The notes under the pieces: model-generated
Databases searched by the model: none
What the model was told of the DNA's origin: nothing
What the model saw: the letters and a program-made list of their open reading frames with translations, nothing else
Program-made: the position numbers and the translations under genes
NCBI GenBank assembly: GCA_030638305.1
Contig: DAOWEW010000092.1
Span: 1-5,039, forward strand
Length of the DNA: 5,039 bases
Direction: 5' to 3'
Source of the DNA: Desulfobacteraceae bacterium
GTDB lineage: Bacteria > Desulfobacterota > Desulfobacteria > Desulfobacterales > ETH-SRB1
Shown: positions 1-5,039 of the stretch, one piece after another
Numbering within the stretch: position 1 is the stretch's first letter
How the letters are laid out: each line of letters starts with the position of its first letter

Positions 1-44
1 GTAAATGCCATTATTGACTGATATTGGAGCCAAATTGGAGTTAA

Positions 45-86
45 TTTTATAGGAGTTTGCCTCTACAGTAGCAAAACCCTATAAAA
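45..86. repeat. Hairpin-forming inverted repeat, 16-bp arms
   Basis: Arms 45-60 and 71-86 match at 14 of 16 positions (TTTTATAGG...GTTTGC against GCAAAAC...CTATAAAA), with a 10-base loop. No T-run follows on either strand beyond the arm ends, so it is not an obvious terminator. Its role is unknown. Confidence 0.5.
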
Positions 87-113
87 CCTCTTTCAAAATT
101 ACAACAATCCAAA

Positions 114-136
114 GTGGCTTTTAAAGCCGCATTTTA
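114..136 (+). terminator. Possible weak rho-independent terminator
   Basis: GTGGCTTTTAAAGCCGC (114-130) folds into a stem of six or more pairs, including one G-T wobble, and is followed by ATTTTAT. It could end transcription of a gene beyond the left edge. The T-run is short and interrupted, so confidence is low. Confidence 0.35.
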
Positions 137-316
137 TAAAGATTTTATGATAATAACTTTGATTCATAATATTCAAAAACGGTGAAACTTCAGTAAAAGT
201 AATAAAAACTGGTAAAATTTTTATTCAAAAAACCACCTTAATTTTGTTCTTTTTTTGTCTTGACAATGGGGAGTACTATAACTCGCAACATAAGGGACAT
301 CCCAAGAACTTTTTTC

Positions 317-345
317 TTGACAGTTCTTTGATAAAGAACTATTTA
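317..345 (+). promoter_or_regulatory. Candidate sigma-70 promoter of the ATPase gene
   Basis: A perfect -35 box TTGACA (317-322) is followed after exactly 17 bases by TATTTA (340-345), a -10 box matching TATAAT at three positions including the leading TA. Transcription would start near 352 and give a leader of about 35 bases before ATG 387. The weak -10 box is the main doubt; CATAAA at 348-353 is an alternative but badly spaced from TTGACA. Confidence 0.45.
322..340. promoter_or_regulatory. Operator-like palindrome inside the ATPase promoter
   Basis: AGTTCTTT, three bases, then AAAGAACT is a perfect inverted repeat with 8-bp arms. It fills the spacer between the -35 and -10 boxes of the candidate promoter, where a bound repressor would block RNA polymerase. 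Further half sites flank it: AGAAC at 305-309 and GTTCT at 356-360. There is no T-run after the repeat, so it is not a terminator. The binding protein is unknown. Confidence 0.5.
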
Positions 346-386
346 GGCATAAAACGTTCTGTAACAATGAACATAAGGATGTGACG

Positions 387-1679
387 ATGGAAAAACGAAA
401 GCTTAAAGAATTAATTGTGACGCATACCAAAAGTGTGCTTAAAAAACACAAGCTGATAAAGCGGCAAGTACTGAATTTGCCAAGGATAATCGAGAAAAAA
501 GAGACTGTAATTATCACAGGGGTGAGGAGATGTGGCAAATCGTCTCTAATGATAATTATTCTAAATGACCTGATAGATCAGAAAAAAGTATCCGCGGACA
601 ATATCCTGTATATTAACTTTGAGGATGAAAGATTTGTTGAATTCACCCATGAAGATTTTGAGACTCTTTATGAATGTTACCTGAAACTTAATAACCCGCA
701 AGGGAAAAAATATCTTTTTTTTGATGAGATTCAAAACATACCTTACTGGGAAAAATGGATACACAGGATGTATGAATTTGAAGAAGTAAAAATATTCATA
801 ACCGGATCAAACGCCACTCTTCTTAGCGGAGAAATAGCTACCGCGCTTACGGGAAGAAACATCTCCCTGTCGCTGTTTCCTTTCTCATTTAAAGAATTGC
901 TGACAAGGCATGAAATCAGCATTGATCAAAACATGATCTACGACAGGGAATATAGGGTGCTTTTAAAAAGATATTTTGAGGTATACATGAAATTTGGAGG
1001 ATTTCCGGAGGTACTAATTTCAAAAGACGATTCACTTCTTCAACACTATTTCAAAGATATCCTGTACAGGGATATTGTGGCAAGATATTCTATTAAAAAT
1101 ATTAAACAGATAAAAGAGCTGTCCCTCTACCTGGCAAACAATATTGGCAACCTGTGCAGTTACAGGAATCTGGCAAGAACCATCTCCGCAAACAGCACGA
1201 GTACAATAAAAAACTTCCTGGATCATCTTGAAAATGCCTATCTTTTCTTTCGTCTTGGCTTATTTGATTATTCTTTAAAAAAACAGATGTATAATCCATC
1301 AAAGATATACTGTGTAGATACAGCTCTTGCTCGTTCAATTGCCTTTAGGTTTACACGCGATACAGGTAGAATTTGTGAAAACATCGTCTTTCTCGAACTG
1401 ATACGTCTCGGCAAAGAGATCTATTATTGGAAATCGACTCAACATGATGAAATTGACTTCTTAATCAAAGAAGGGTTGAAGGTTGTGGAAATTATACAGG
1501 TATGTTCAGATGTATCCCAAAAGGAGACCCAAAACAAAAAAATTCGGGCGGCTCTGCAAGCAGCCTCTGAATTTGGCCTCAACAAGGCCACCATAATAAC
1601 CGGGGATTTTTCCGGAGAATTAATGAAAGACGGGGTAGAAATAACCTTTATACCACTTTGGCAATGGCTTATTGCTTGA
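387..1679 (+). CDS. AAA_14 / DUF4143-family P-loop ATPase
   Basis: This is a 430-residue protein of the AAA_14 plus DUF4143 architecture, a common but functionally poorly defined bacterial and archaeal ATPase family. Visible motifs in order are Walker A GVRRCGKSS (45-53), Walker B YLFFDEIQN (109-117), sensor-1-like ITGSNA (138-143), the family TGR...LFPFSF segment (about 155-168), GGFPEV (204-209), the DILYRDIVARY helix (224-234), a winged-helix-like segment (about 259-290) and a C-terminal PD-(D/E)XK-like fold with E-I-D (355-357) and VVEIIQVC (366-373). The usual nuclease E-x-K lysine is not present in that last strand, so cleavage activity is doubtful. The end, IPLWQWLIA, is typical, so the gene looks intact. 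I chose ATG 387 because AAGGA at 375-379 sits 7 bases upstream; GTG 381 directly abuts that site and would add two residues. An in-frame stop lies at 318. It is monocistronic and convergent with the receptor gene. The family is recognised from motifs; its cellular role is unknown. Confidence 0.93.
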   Translation: MEKRKLKELIVTHTKSVLKKHKLIKRQVLNLPRIIEKKETVIITGVRRCGKSSLMIIILNDLIDQKKVSADNILYINFEDERFVEFTHEDFETLYECYLKLNNPQGKKYLFFDEIQNIPYWEKWIHRMYEFEEVKIFITGSNATLLSGEIATALTGRNISLSLFPFSFKELLTRHEISIDQNMIYDREYRVLLKRYFEVYMKFGGFPEVLISKDDSLLQHYFKDILYRDIVARYSIKNIKQIKELSLYLANNIGNLCSYRNLARTISANSTSTIKNFLDHLENAYLFFRLGLFDYSLKKQMYNPSKIYCVDTALARSIAFRFTRDTGRICENIVFLELIRLGKEIYYWKSTQHDEIDFLIKEGLKVVEIIQVCSDVSQKETQNKKIRAALQAASEFGLNKATIITGDFSGELMKDGVEITFIPLWQWLIA

Positions 1680-1741
1680 GATCAACCACCTGGAGCCTTT
1701 TGGCTGGCCTGATTATCCTTTCGGCCCTGTCACTGTACGGA

Positions 1742-1903
1742 CCTAAGGATTCGCCCAAAAATAAATTTACATTTTCAGGTGTCGAGGCACTCGTATGACA
1801 AGACGTGAGGAGGGCGAATAGCGAGCTATTTAACCGACGAGCAACGCAGTCATGCGAGATGGATCGGCGCATCAAAATGTGAAGTTATTTCGTCCACGTT
1901 CCT
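1742..1903. repeat. Long imperfect palindrome E1 (MITE/REP-like)
   Basis: The element is centred on AATAGC-GA-GCTATT (1817-1830). Matching arm blocks are CTCGTATGAC (1790-1799) against GTCATGCGAG (1849-1858), and the AAATTTACATTTT region (about 1763-1775) against AAAATGTGAAGTT (1874-1886). The right end, 1881-1903, is identical over 23 bases to the reverse complement of 4601-4623, the end of element E3, and the 16-base core 1816-1831 also recurs there at 4684-4699. The left end has diverged (CCTAAGGATTCG). No transposase is encoded, so this would be a non-autonomous element or a REP-like unit. It lies 3' of the ATPase gene. Confidence 0.72.
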
Positions 1904-2059
1904 AAATTAAGCGATTTTTTACTCAACCTGCACCAACCTCCTGCGAATCAAGAACTTGCGAAAAGTTTCGACATATTCATTGGTATGCCTACGCTTTTCG
2001 CAAATCTTGCTACATCAAGATGCTGGCACATTTTTTTGCAAAAAATCGCTCAACTTAGG
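1901..2059. repeat. Long imperfect palindrome E2 at the 3' end of the receptor gene
   Basis: Terminal arms 1901-1922 and 2038-2059 match at 19 of 22 positions, with a perfect 11-bp block AGCGATTTTTT / AAAAAATCGCT. A second strong block is TTGCGAAAAG (1956-1965) against CTTTTCGCAA (1994-2003), extended outward by CAAGA/TCTTG. CATA (1972-1975) pairs with TATG (1984-1987) around an 8-base loop, so nearly the whole 159 bases can fold into one hairpin. It begins 6 bases past the receptor stop codon and shares its first bases (CCT) with the end of E1. It has no protein and does not obviously share sequence with E1 or E3. It could protect or terminate the receptor mRNA. Confidence 0.72.
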
Positions 2060-2065
2060 GCTCGG

Positions 2066-4333
2066 TTAGAACTTACCGCTTATACTGCATATCATCGCGA
2101 ATGGAGAACCGGCATAATAATCTACTTGTTTTGCTGTGTCATTTGCATAGATTGCACCGACATATTTTTCATCAAACAGGTTCTTTACTTCAAACCCGAT
2201 GCTTGCATGTTTGAACCACCAAAAATCTTCTTTTGAATATTTTATACCAAAATCGACAACAGTGTAATCATCAACTTCTTCTGTGTTTTCAGCATCGCCG
2301 TATCTTTTGTCAACCCATGTAACCATGGAACTGATTTCAACATCGAAAATAGTGTAGTAAATCAGACCTGATTTTATGACCCATTCAGGAGTATCAGGAA
2401 GCTGATTCCCCTTGATTTTCAGAACCTTGCCCCCTGTTTCAAAATTATCGTCAAAACTCATATCAGTATAACTGGGGTTGAAATAAACAATCAGATTTTC
2501 TGACGGACAAAAACTTGTTTCAAGTTCAAATCCATAAGAAGTCGCATCGCCTACGTTTTGGTGATAACGGACCACAGTACCATTTGGTCTTTCTAACTCG
2601 TAATCATCAATAGTTACCAGCAGGTCATGATGTTTGCTGTAAAAAGCAACAGGAGCTATTGAAAAGTTTTTGCTATGATATCTGAAGCTGACATCAAAGT
2701 TATCCGATGTTTCCATCTCCCATTTATCTATAATGTTCTGCAATGTTATACCAGCTTTTTTAAAAATTGGGTTGTTTGCTGGGTCGGTATAGTTTGTTAA
2801 AACCGGAACATAAGCATATGGCCTCATATAGTTTCTGCCGTAATTAAAGTACATTTCACTGTTTTTGTTAAGTTCCCAACCAATGCCTGCTGTAGGGAGA
2901 AACGCATCATAATCAACTGCTTTTAGACTGATATAAGGATCTTCTGTTAATTGCAGTGCGGCATTATTTGTTGTGTATCCGGTGCTTGCCGGTTCTTCAT
3001 AATAAAAATATTTCAGTCCTGCCTGAAATTTAAATTTATCCAGTTCGCCGGATATCTTGGCATAAGGGCTGTGAATTACACCATTTCCGTCATTTTTTGC
3101 ATAGTAACCATATCCATTGTACTGTAATTCGTCGTTGTCAGAGTTGTCAGTAGTGAAATACTTTTTCATGTATTTTTCCAGATTATTTGATTCAAACCAA
3201 TAACCAGCAGTTACCGTATATGCTGAAAAATCAACGCTAAGTTCAGGGATAATCCCATACCGTTCTAAATCCTTGATCTTATCCACTATTGTTTTTTTCT
3301 CGTTTTCTTCCTTTTGTTGGCTCGCGTTAGGCGTCAGAAATTGCTTTTTTCCCATTGTGCTTGCATCTTCACTGGAATAATAAGGCTTCAAAGACAGATT
3401 GGTATTTTCAGAAATTGCTACATCAATGATCGCCATGAGGTCTCTGTTTATGTATTTTTCATGATTGTAATCATAATAGTCTCTATTATCAATGGCATTA
3501 TTTTTAAGTTCCGAATTAAACGATTTAAGATAATTGTTATCTATATCTTTGGTTTCCTCGTAAGTCAGGCTTTGAAAGGAATGTCTTTCGATTTCATTGA
3601 AATTGAAAAAGATATCGCAATTCACCTTATCACCAAATTCCTGACTTAATCCTAATGTGATATGATCCCTTGGGCCAAGGTCTCCTTCTCCTTTCCATTT
3701 ATCAGCCTTTGAATAAGAATATGAGGCGAAAAACTTTGTTTTTGTAGGCAACTTTCCGGAATCAACCCTTAAAAATGTTCTCATAAAATCGTCGGAACCA
3801 AAACTTTGAGTTATCTCGGCTCCGATCTCGTTTTCCGGTCTTCTTAATTGTAATTCTATCGCTCCCCCCCTATTACCGGAACCTGTTCCAAGGTCAGCAG
3901 GACTTGCTCCTTTATACAGACTGACGCTTTTTACGTTTTGCGTATCATATATATGTTCCCGCGCGCCTATCGACATGATCCCGTAATTAGGAACACCATC
4001 AACCGTCATCCCGATATATCTGTCTTTTAGTCCCCTTACCCGCGTATATGAATGACTCAGCCCGTAAGGGTCAAAACTTTCCACATTGGTTCCGGGCAGG
4101 ATGCTTAATGCATTATAGATGCTTGTTTCAGCAGGTGTGCCGATAAGTTCAAGCCCTTTTCTCGTTACCGAACTTCCTGTATAAAGAGAATCTCCGGCTT
4201 GCCTGGTAGGAAGAATTAACTGGTCCTGCACTGTAATGGTTCCCAGTGAATAAACCTTTTTACCTTCATCACCTGCTATGGAATTAGTTGCCACGATTAG
4301 AAAAACAATACATACAATCAGTCTTTTTTTCAT
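2066..4333 (-). CDS. TonB-dependent outer-membrane receptor
   Basis: This is a 755-residue outer-membrane active transporter that would import a scarce ligand such as a ferric siderophore, heme, metal complex or cobalamin, using energy from TonB-ExbB-ExbD. Residues 1-20 form a Sec signal peptide (MKKR, hydrophobic core, cleavage after SIA). GTITVQD (31-37) is a good TonB box. The plug domain spans about 50-165 and includes NALSILPGTNV, TRVRGLKDRYIGMTVDGVP and VKSVSLYKGASPADLGTGS. The rest is a beta barrel with alternating aromatic strands, a C-terminal KNLFDEKYVG motif (717-726) and terminal phenylalanine as needed for BAM assembly. Length is normal for the family. The start is decided by AAGGAGG 7 bases upstream. 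No TonB, ABC transporter or siderophore gene lies in the window, so the substrate cannot be called. A run of seven G residues sits in the plug-end codons for NRGGA. Confidence 0.96.
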   Translation of the reverse strand: MKKRLIVCIVFLIVATNSIAGDEGKKVYSLGTITVQDQLILPTRQAGDSLYTGSSVTRKGLELIGTPAETSIYNALSILPGTNVESFDPYGLSHSYTRVRGLKDRYIGMTVDGVPNYGIMSIGAREHIYDTQNVKSVSLYKGASPADLGTGSGNRGGAIELQLRRPENEIGAEITQSFGSDDFMRTFLRVDSGKLPTKTKFFASYSYSKADKWKGEGDLGPRDHITLGLSQEFGDKVNCDIFFNFNEIERHSFQSLTYEETKDIDNNYLKSFNSELKNNAIDNRDYYDYNHEKYINRDLMAIIDVAISENTNLSLKPYYSSEDASTMGKKQFLTPNASQQKEENEKKTIVDKIKDLERYGIIPELSVDFSAYTVTAGYWFESNNLEKYMKKYFTTDNSDNDELQYNGYGYYAKNDGNGVIHSPYAKISGELDKFKFQAGLKYFYYEEPASTGYTTNNAALQLTEDPYISLKAVDYDAFLPTAGIGWELNKNSEMYFNYGRNYMRPYAYVPVLTNYTDPANNPIFKKAGITLQNIIDKWEMETSDNFDVSFRYHSKNFSIAPVAFYSKHHDLLVTIDDYELERPNGTVVRYHQNVGDATSYGFELETSFCPSENLIVYFNPSYTDMSFDDNFETGGKVLKIKGNQLPDTPEWVIKSGLIYYTIFDVEISSMVTWVDKRYGDAENTEEVDDYTVVDFGIKYSKEDFWWFKHASIGFEVKNLFDEKYVGAIYANDTAKQVDYYAGSPFAMICSISGKF

Positions 4334-4340
4334 TTTTTTA

Positions 4341-4347
4341 CCTCCTT
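4341..4347 (-). promoter_or_regulatory. Ribosome binding site of the receptor gene
   Basis: The minus strand reads AAGGAGG, a perfect Shine-Dalgarno core, 7 bases upstream of ATG at 4333. This fixes the receptor start and predicts efficient translation. Confidence 0.9.
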
Positions 4348-4356
4348 AAAAAAACC

Positions 4357-4370
4357 GTAAACATATTTAC
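4357..4370. promoter_or_regulatory. Operator-like 14-bp palindrome before the receptor gene
   Basis: GTAAACATATTTAC has perfect 5-bp outer arms (GTAAA/TTTAC) and six of seven symmetric pairs. It lies 9 bases upstream of the AAGGAGG ribosome binding site. It does not match the Fur consensus well. It may be a regulator site or simply AT-rich chance symmetry. Confidence 0.25.
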
Positions 4371-4380
4371 TTTGCACATT

Positions 4381-4449
4381 CTCCGATTATCAGGAGACCA
4401 ATCCACTTTTCATCAACTGGTGAAGAGATGGACCGTAGACGCACGGGTC
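4381..4449 (-). other. Three-hairpin leader of the receptor gene
   Basis: Three consecutive small hairpins lie upstream of the receptor: CTCC/GGAG (4381-4384, 4393-4396), a near palindrome TTCATCAACTGGTGAA (4409-4424) framed by CCA/TGG, and GACCGT/ACGGGTC (4431-4436, 4443-4449). They could form a structured 5' leader or be part of another repeat. I do not recognise a known riboswitch; the cobalamin riboswitch core expected for some TonB receptors is absent. Confidence 0.3.
4386..4416 (-). promoter_or_regulatory. Possible proximal promoter of the receptor gene
   Basis: On the minus strand TTGATG (4416-4411) is followed after 19 bases by GATAAT (4391-4386), which match the -35 and -10 consensus at four and five positions. 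The spacer is longer than ideal. If used, transcription would start just before the 14-bp palindrome next to the ribosome binding site. Confidence 0.25.
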
Positions 4450-4514
4450 GCCTCCGCTGTTTTAGCTCACTTTTTTTCTTTATCGTTTCTGATCTCCTTT
4501 TACGTTTTGACACA

Positions 4515-4571
4515 ACAAAAAAGCCACGAAGGCACATCATCCTTTTCGGACGAAAAAAGCCTTCGTGGCTT
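4515..4571 (-). terminator. Strong leftward rho-independent terminator
   Basis: Perfect 13-bp arms AAGCCACGAAGGC (4521-4533) and GCCTTCGTGGCTT (4559-4571) enclose a 25-base loop that can itself form a small TTTTC/GAAAA stem. Read on the minus strand the stem runs directly into TTTTTT (4522-4517). The plus strand lacks a T-run, so the direction is leftward. No minus-strand gene ends just before it within the window, so it either serves a gene beyond the right edge or lies in a long leader of the receptor gene. Confidence 0.65.
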
Positions 4572-4600
4572 GATTCAGTTCATAGATTACGAACTTTATA

Positions 4601-4795
4601 AGGAACGTGGACGAAATAACTTCTCCAACTATGAATCATAGCTTCAGGTCATATTTGCCCGATCTGAAATCACAAACATATTGAAATAGCTCGCTATTCC
4701 TTCAACTTTTGTGCCTATTTTTAAATCGGGCAGATCGAACAAGCCTGACCCAAATCTATGCGTCTGCTTGGGGAAGTTAATTCGTCCACGTTCCT
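4601..4795. mobile_element. MITE-like palindromic element E3
   Basis: Terminal inverted repeats of 26 bases (4601-4626 and 4770-4795) match at 24 positions and carry AGGAACGTGGACGAA at the outer end. Inside, nested complementary blocks continue to the centre: CATAG/CTATG, GGTCA/TGACC, GCCCGAT/ATCGGGC, CACAA/TTGTG, TTGAA/TTCAA and ATAGC/GCTAT around a TC loop (4691-4692). The 195-base element has no coding capacity. No target-site duplication is visible at its borders. One terminal sequence and the central core recur in E1, which shows a dispersed family. Confidence 0.8.
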
Positions 4796-4895
4796 AAACA
4801 AAAAAAGATGCGTGCACTGTTATCGGCTTACTCTTGCCAGTAATGGCTTCTGCCACTTTTTATTCGTATCGTGCCGATCATACGTAAACATTATT

Positions 4896-4925
4896 TTGAT
4901 ACCATAAACACTTTATAGTTGTCAA
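4896..4925 (-). promoter_or_regulatory. Candidate leftward promoter
   Basis: The minus strand has a perfect -35 box TTGACA (4925-4920) followed after 18 bases by TATCAA (4901-4896), which matches the -10 consensus at four positions. It points toward the receptor gene, about 560 bases away, with E3 and the leftward terminator in between. Confidence 0.4.
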
Positions 4926-4940
4926 GAAAGGAATTCGGCT

Positions 4941-4959
4941 TGCAGTAATTATCATTATG
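4941..4959 (-). promoter_or_regulatory. Fur-box-like sequence
   Basis: The minus strand CATAATGATAATTACTGCA matches the classical 19-bp Fur consensus at 13 positions, including eleven in a row (ATAATGATAAT). It ends 15 bases upstream of the candidate -35 box, which is farther than a typical Fur repressor site. Iron control would suit a TonB receptor, but AT-rich DNA gives such matches by chance. Confidence 0.3.
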
Positions 4960-5039
4960 GTTTTTTGCTTAGATTTCAATAAGATATAAGATGTCACTTT
5001 GCCTACTCAAAAAACCTCTACCTCGTAAAATCGTCCGAA

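Larger units (their letters stand above)
1..303. other. Left intergenic region without a supported gene
   Basis: Apart from the two hairpins given separately, this AT-rich stretch shows no reading frame I can support. The first 21 bases read V-N-A-I-I-D-stop in frame 1 of the plus strand and could be the tail of an upstream gene, but six codons are too few to judge. Confidence 0.4.
4796..5039. other. Right flank without a supported gene
   Basis: No frame longer than a few dozen codons is visible. ATCGGC (4822-4827) and GCCGAT (4873-4878) could close a stem holding smaller GGC/GCC pairings. Minus-strand frames at the right edge end soon in stops, one reading R-F-Y-E-V-E-V-F-stop, which could be the tail of a gene beyond the window but is too short to call. 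Confidence 0.35.

Noticed and set aside
45..86. Possible single CRISPR-like repeat from the GTTTGC...GCAAAAC inverted arms
   Set aside because: There is only one copy, with no spaced repeats and no cas gene nearby.
1985..2236. Plus-strand 83-codon frame through E2 into the receptor 3' end
   Set aside because: It is antisense to the well-supported receptor C-terminus and otherwise covers a palindromic repeat.
4381..4410. CAGGAGACC resembling the end of a cobalamin riboswitch on the plus strand
   Set aside because: The rest of the riboswitch core would have to lie inside the receptor gene and is not there, and the orientation points away from the receptor.
4367..4540. Minus-strand 57-codon frame ending in IGECAK before the receptor
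   Set aside because: Its start lies in the loop of the terminator hairpin, it has no proper ribosome binding site, and its first half is a lysine/arginine-rich stretch typical of translated A-rich noncoding DNA.
4288..4641. Plus-strand 117-codon frame across the receptor start and leader
   Set aside because: It overlaps the receptor signal-peptide region antisense, translates the terminator and the E3 end, and has no ribosome binding site or recognisable domain.
4820..4891. Minus-strand 23-codon frame after the candidate leftward promoter
   Set aside because: There is no ribosome binding site and nothing recognisable in the peptide; a leader peptide role cannot be supported.

Overview
The window looks like an AT-rich Gram-negative chromosome. 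A TonB-dependent receptor with a Sec signal peptide and a C-terminal phenylalanine implies an outer membrane. The AT-rich genes combined with palindromic intergenic repeats resemble sediment Desulfobacterota, but that placement is an inference and no marker gene supports it.

Layout: 1-386 is an intergenic region with two hairpins and, at its right end, a promoter whose spacer is occupied by a near-perfect operator-like palindrome. 387-1679 (+) encodes an intact AAA_14/DUF4143-type P-loop ATPase. 1680-2065 is a convergent intergenic region, most of which (about 1742-2059) is two long imperfect palindromes, E1 and E2, lying end to end. 2066-4333 (-) encodes a full-length TonB-dependent outer-membrane receptor with an excellent ribosome binding site. 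4334-5039 is about 700 bases without a convincing gene. It holds, reading toward the receptor from the right edge, a Fur-box-like sequence, a candidate leftward promoter, a 195-bp MITE-like palindrome (E3), a strong leftward rho-independent terminator, three small hairpins and a 14-bp palindrome next to the receptor ribosome binding site.

The two genes are convergent and show no sign of working together: one is a cytosolic or DNA-associated ATPase, the other a nutrient receptor. The unusual content is intergenic. E1 and E3 share a 16-bp core and a 23-bp terminal sequence, so they belong to one dispersed palindromic family. Their shared ends form a perfect inverted pair on either side of the receptor gene. 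E2 starts 6 bases after the receptor stop codon, and almost all its arm differences are transitions that stay paired as G-U in the receptor-strand RNA. I see no CRISPR array, tRNA, rRNA or transposase gene.
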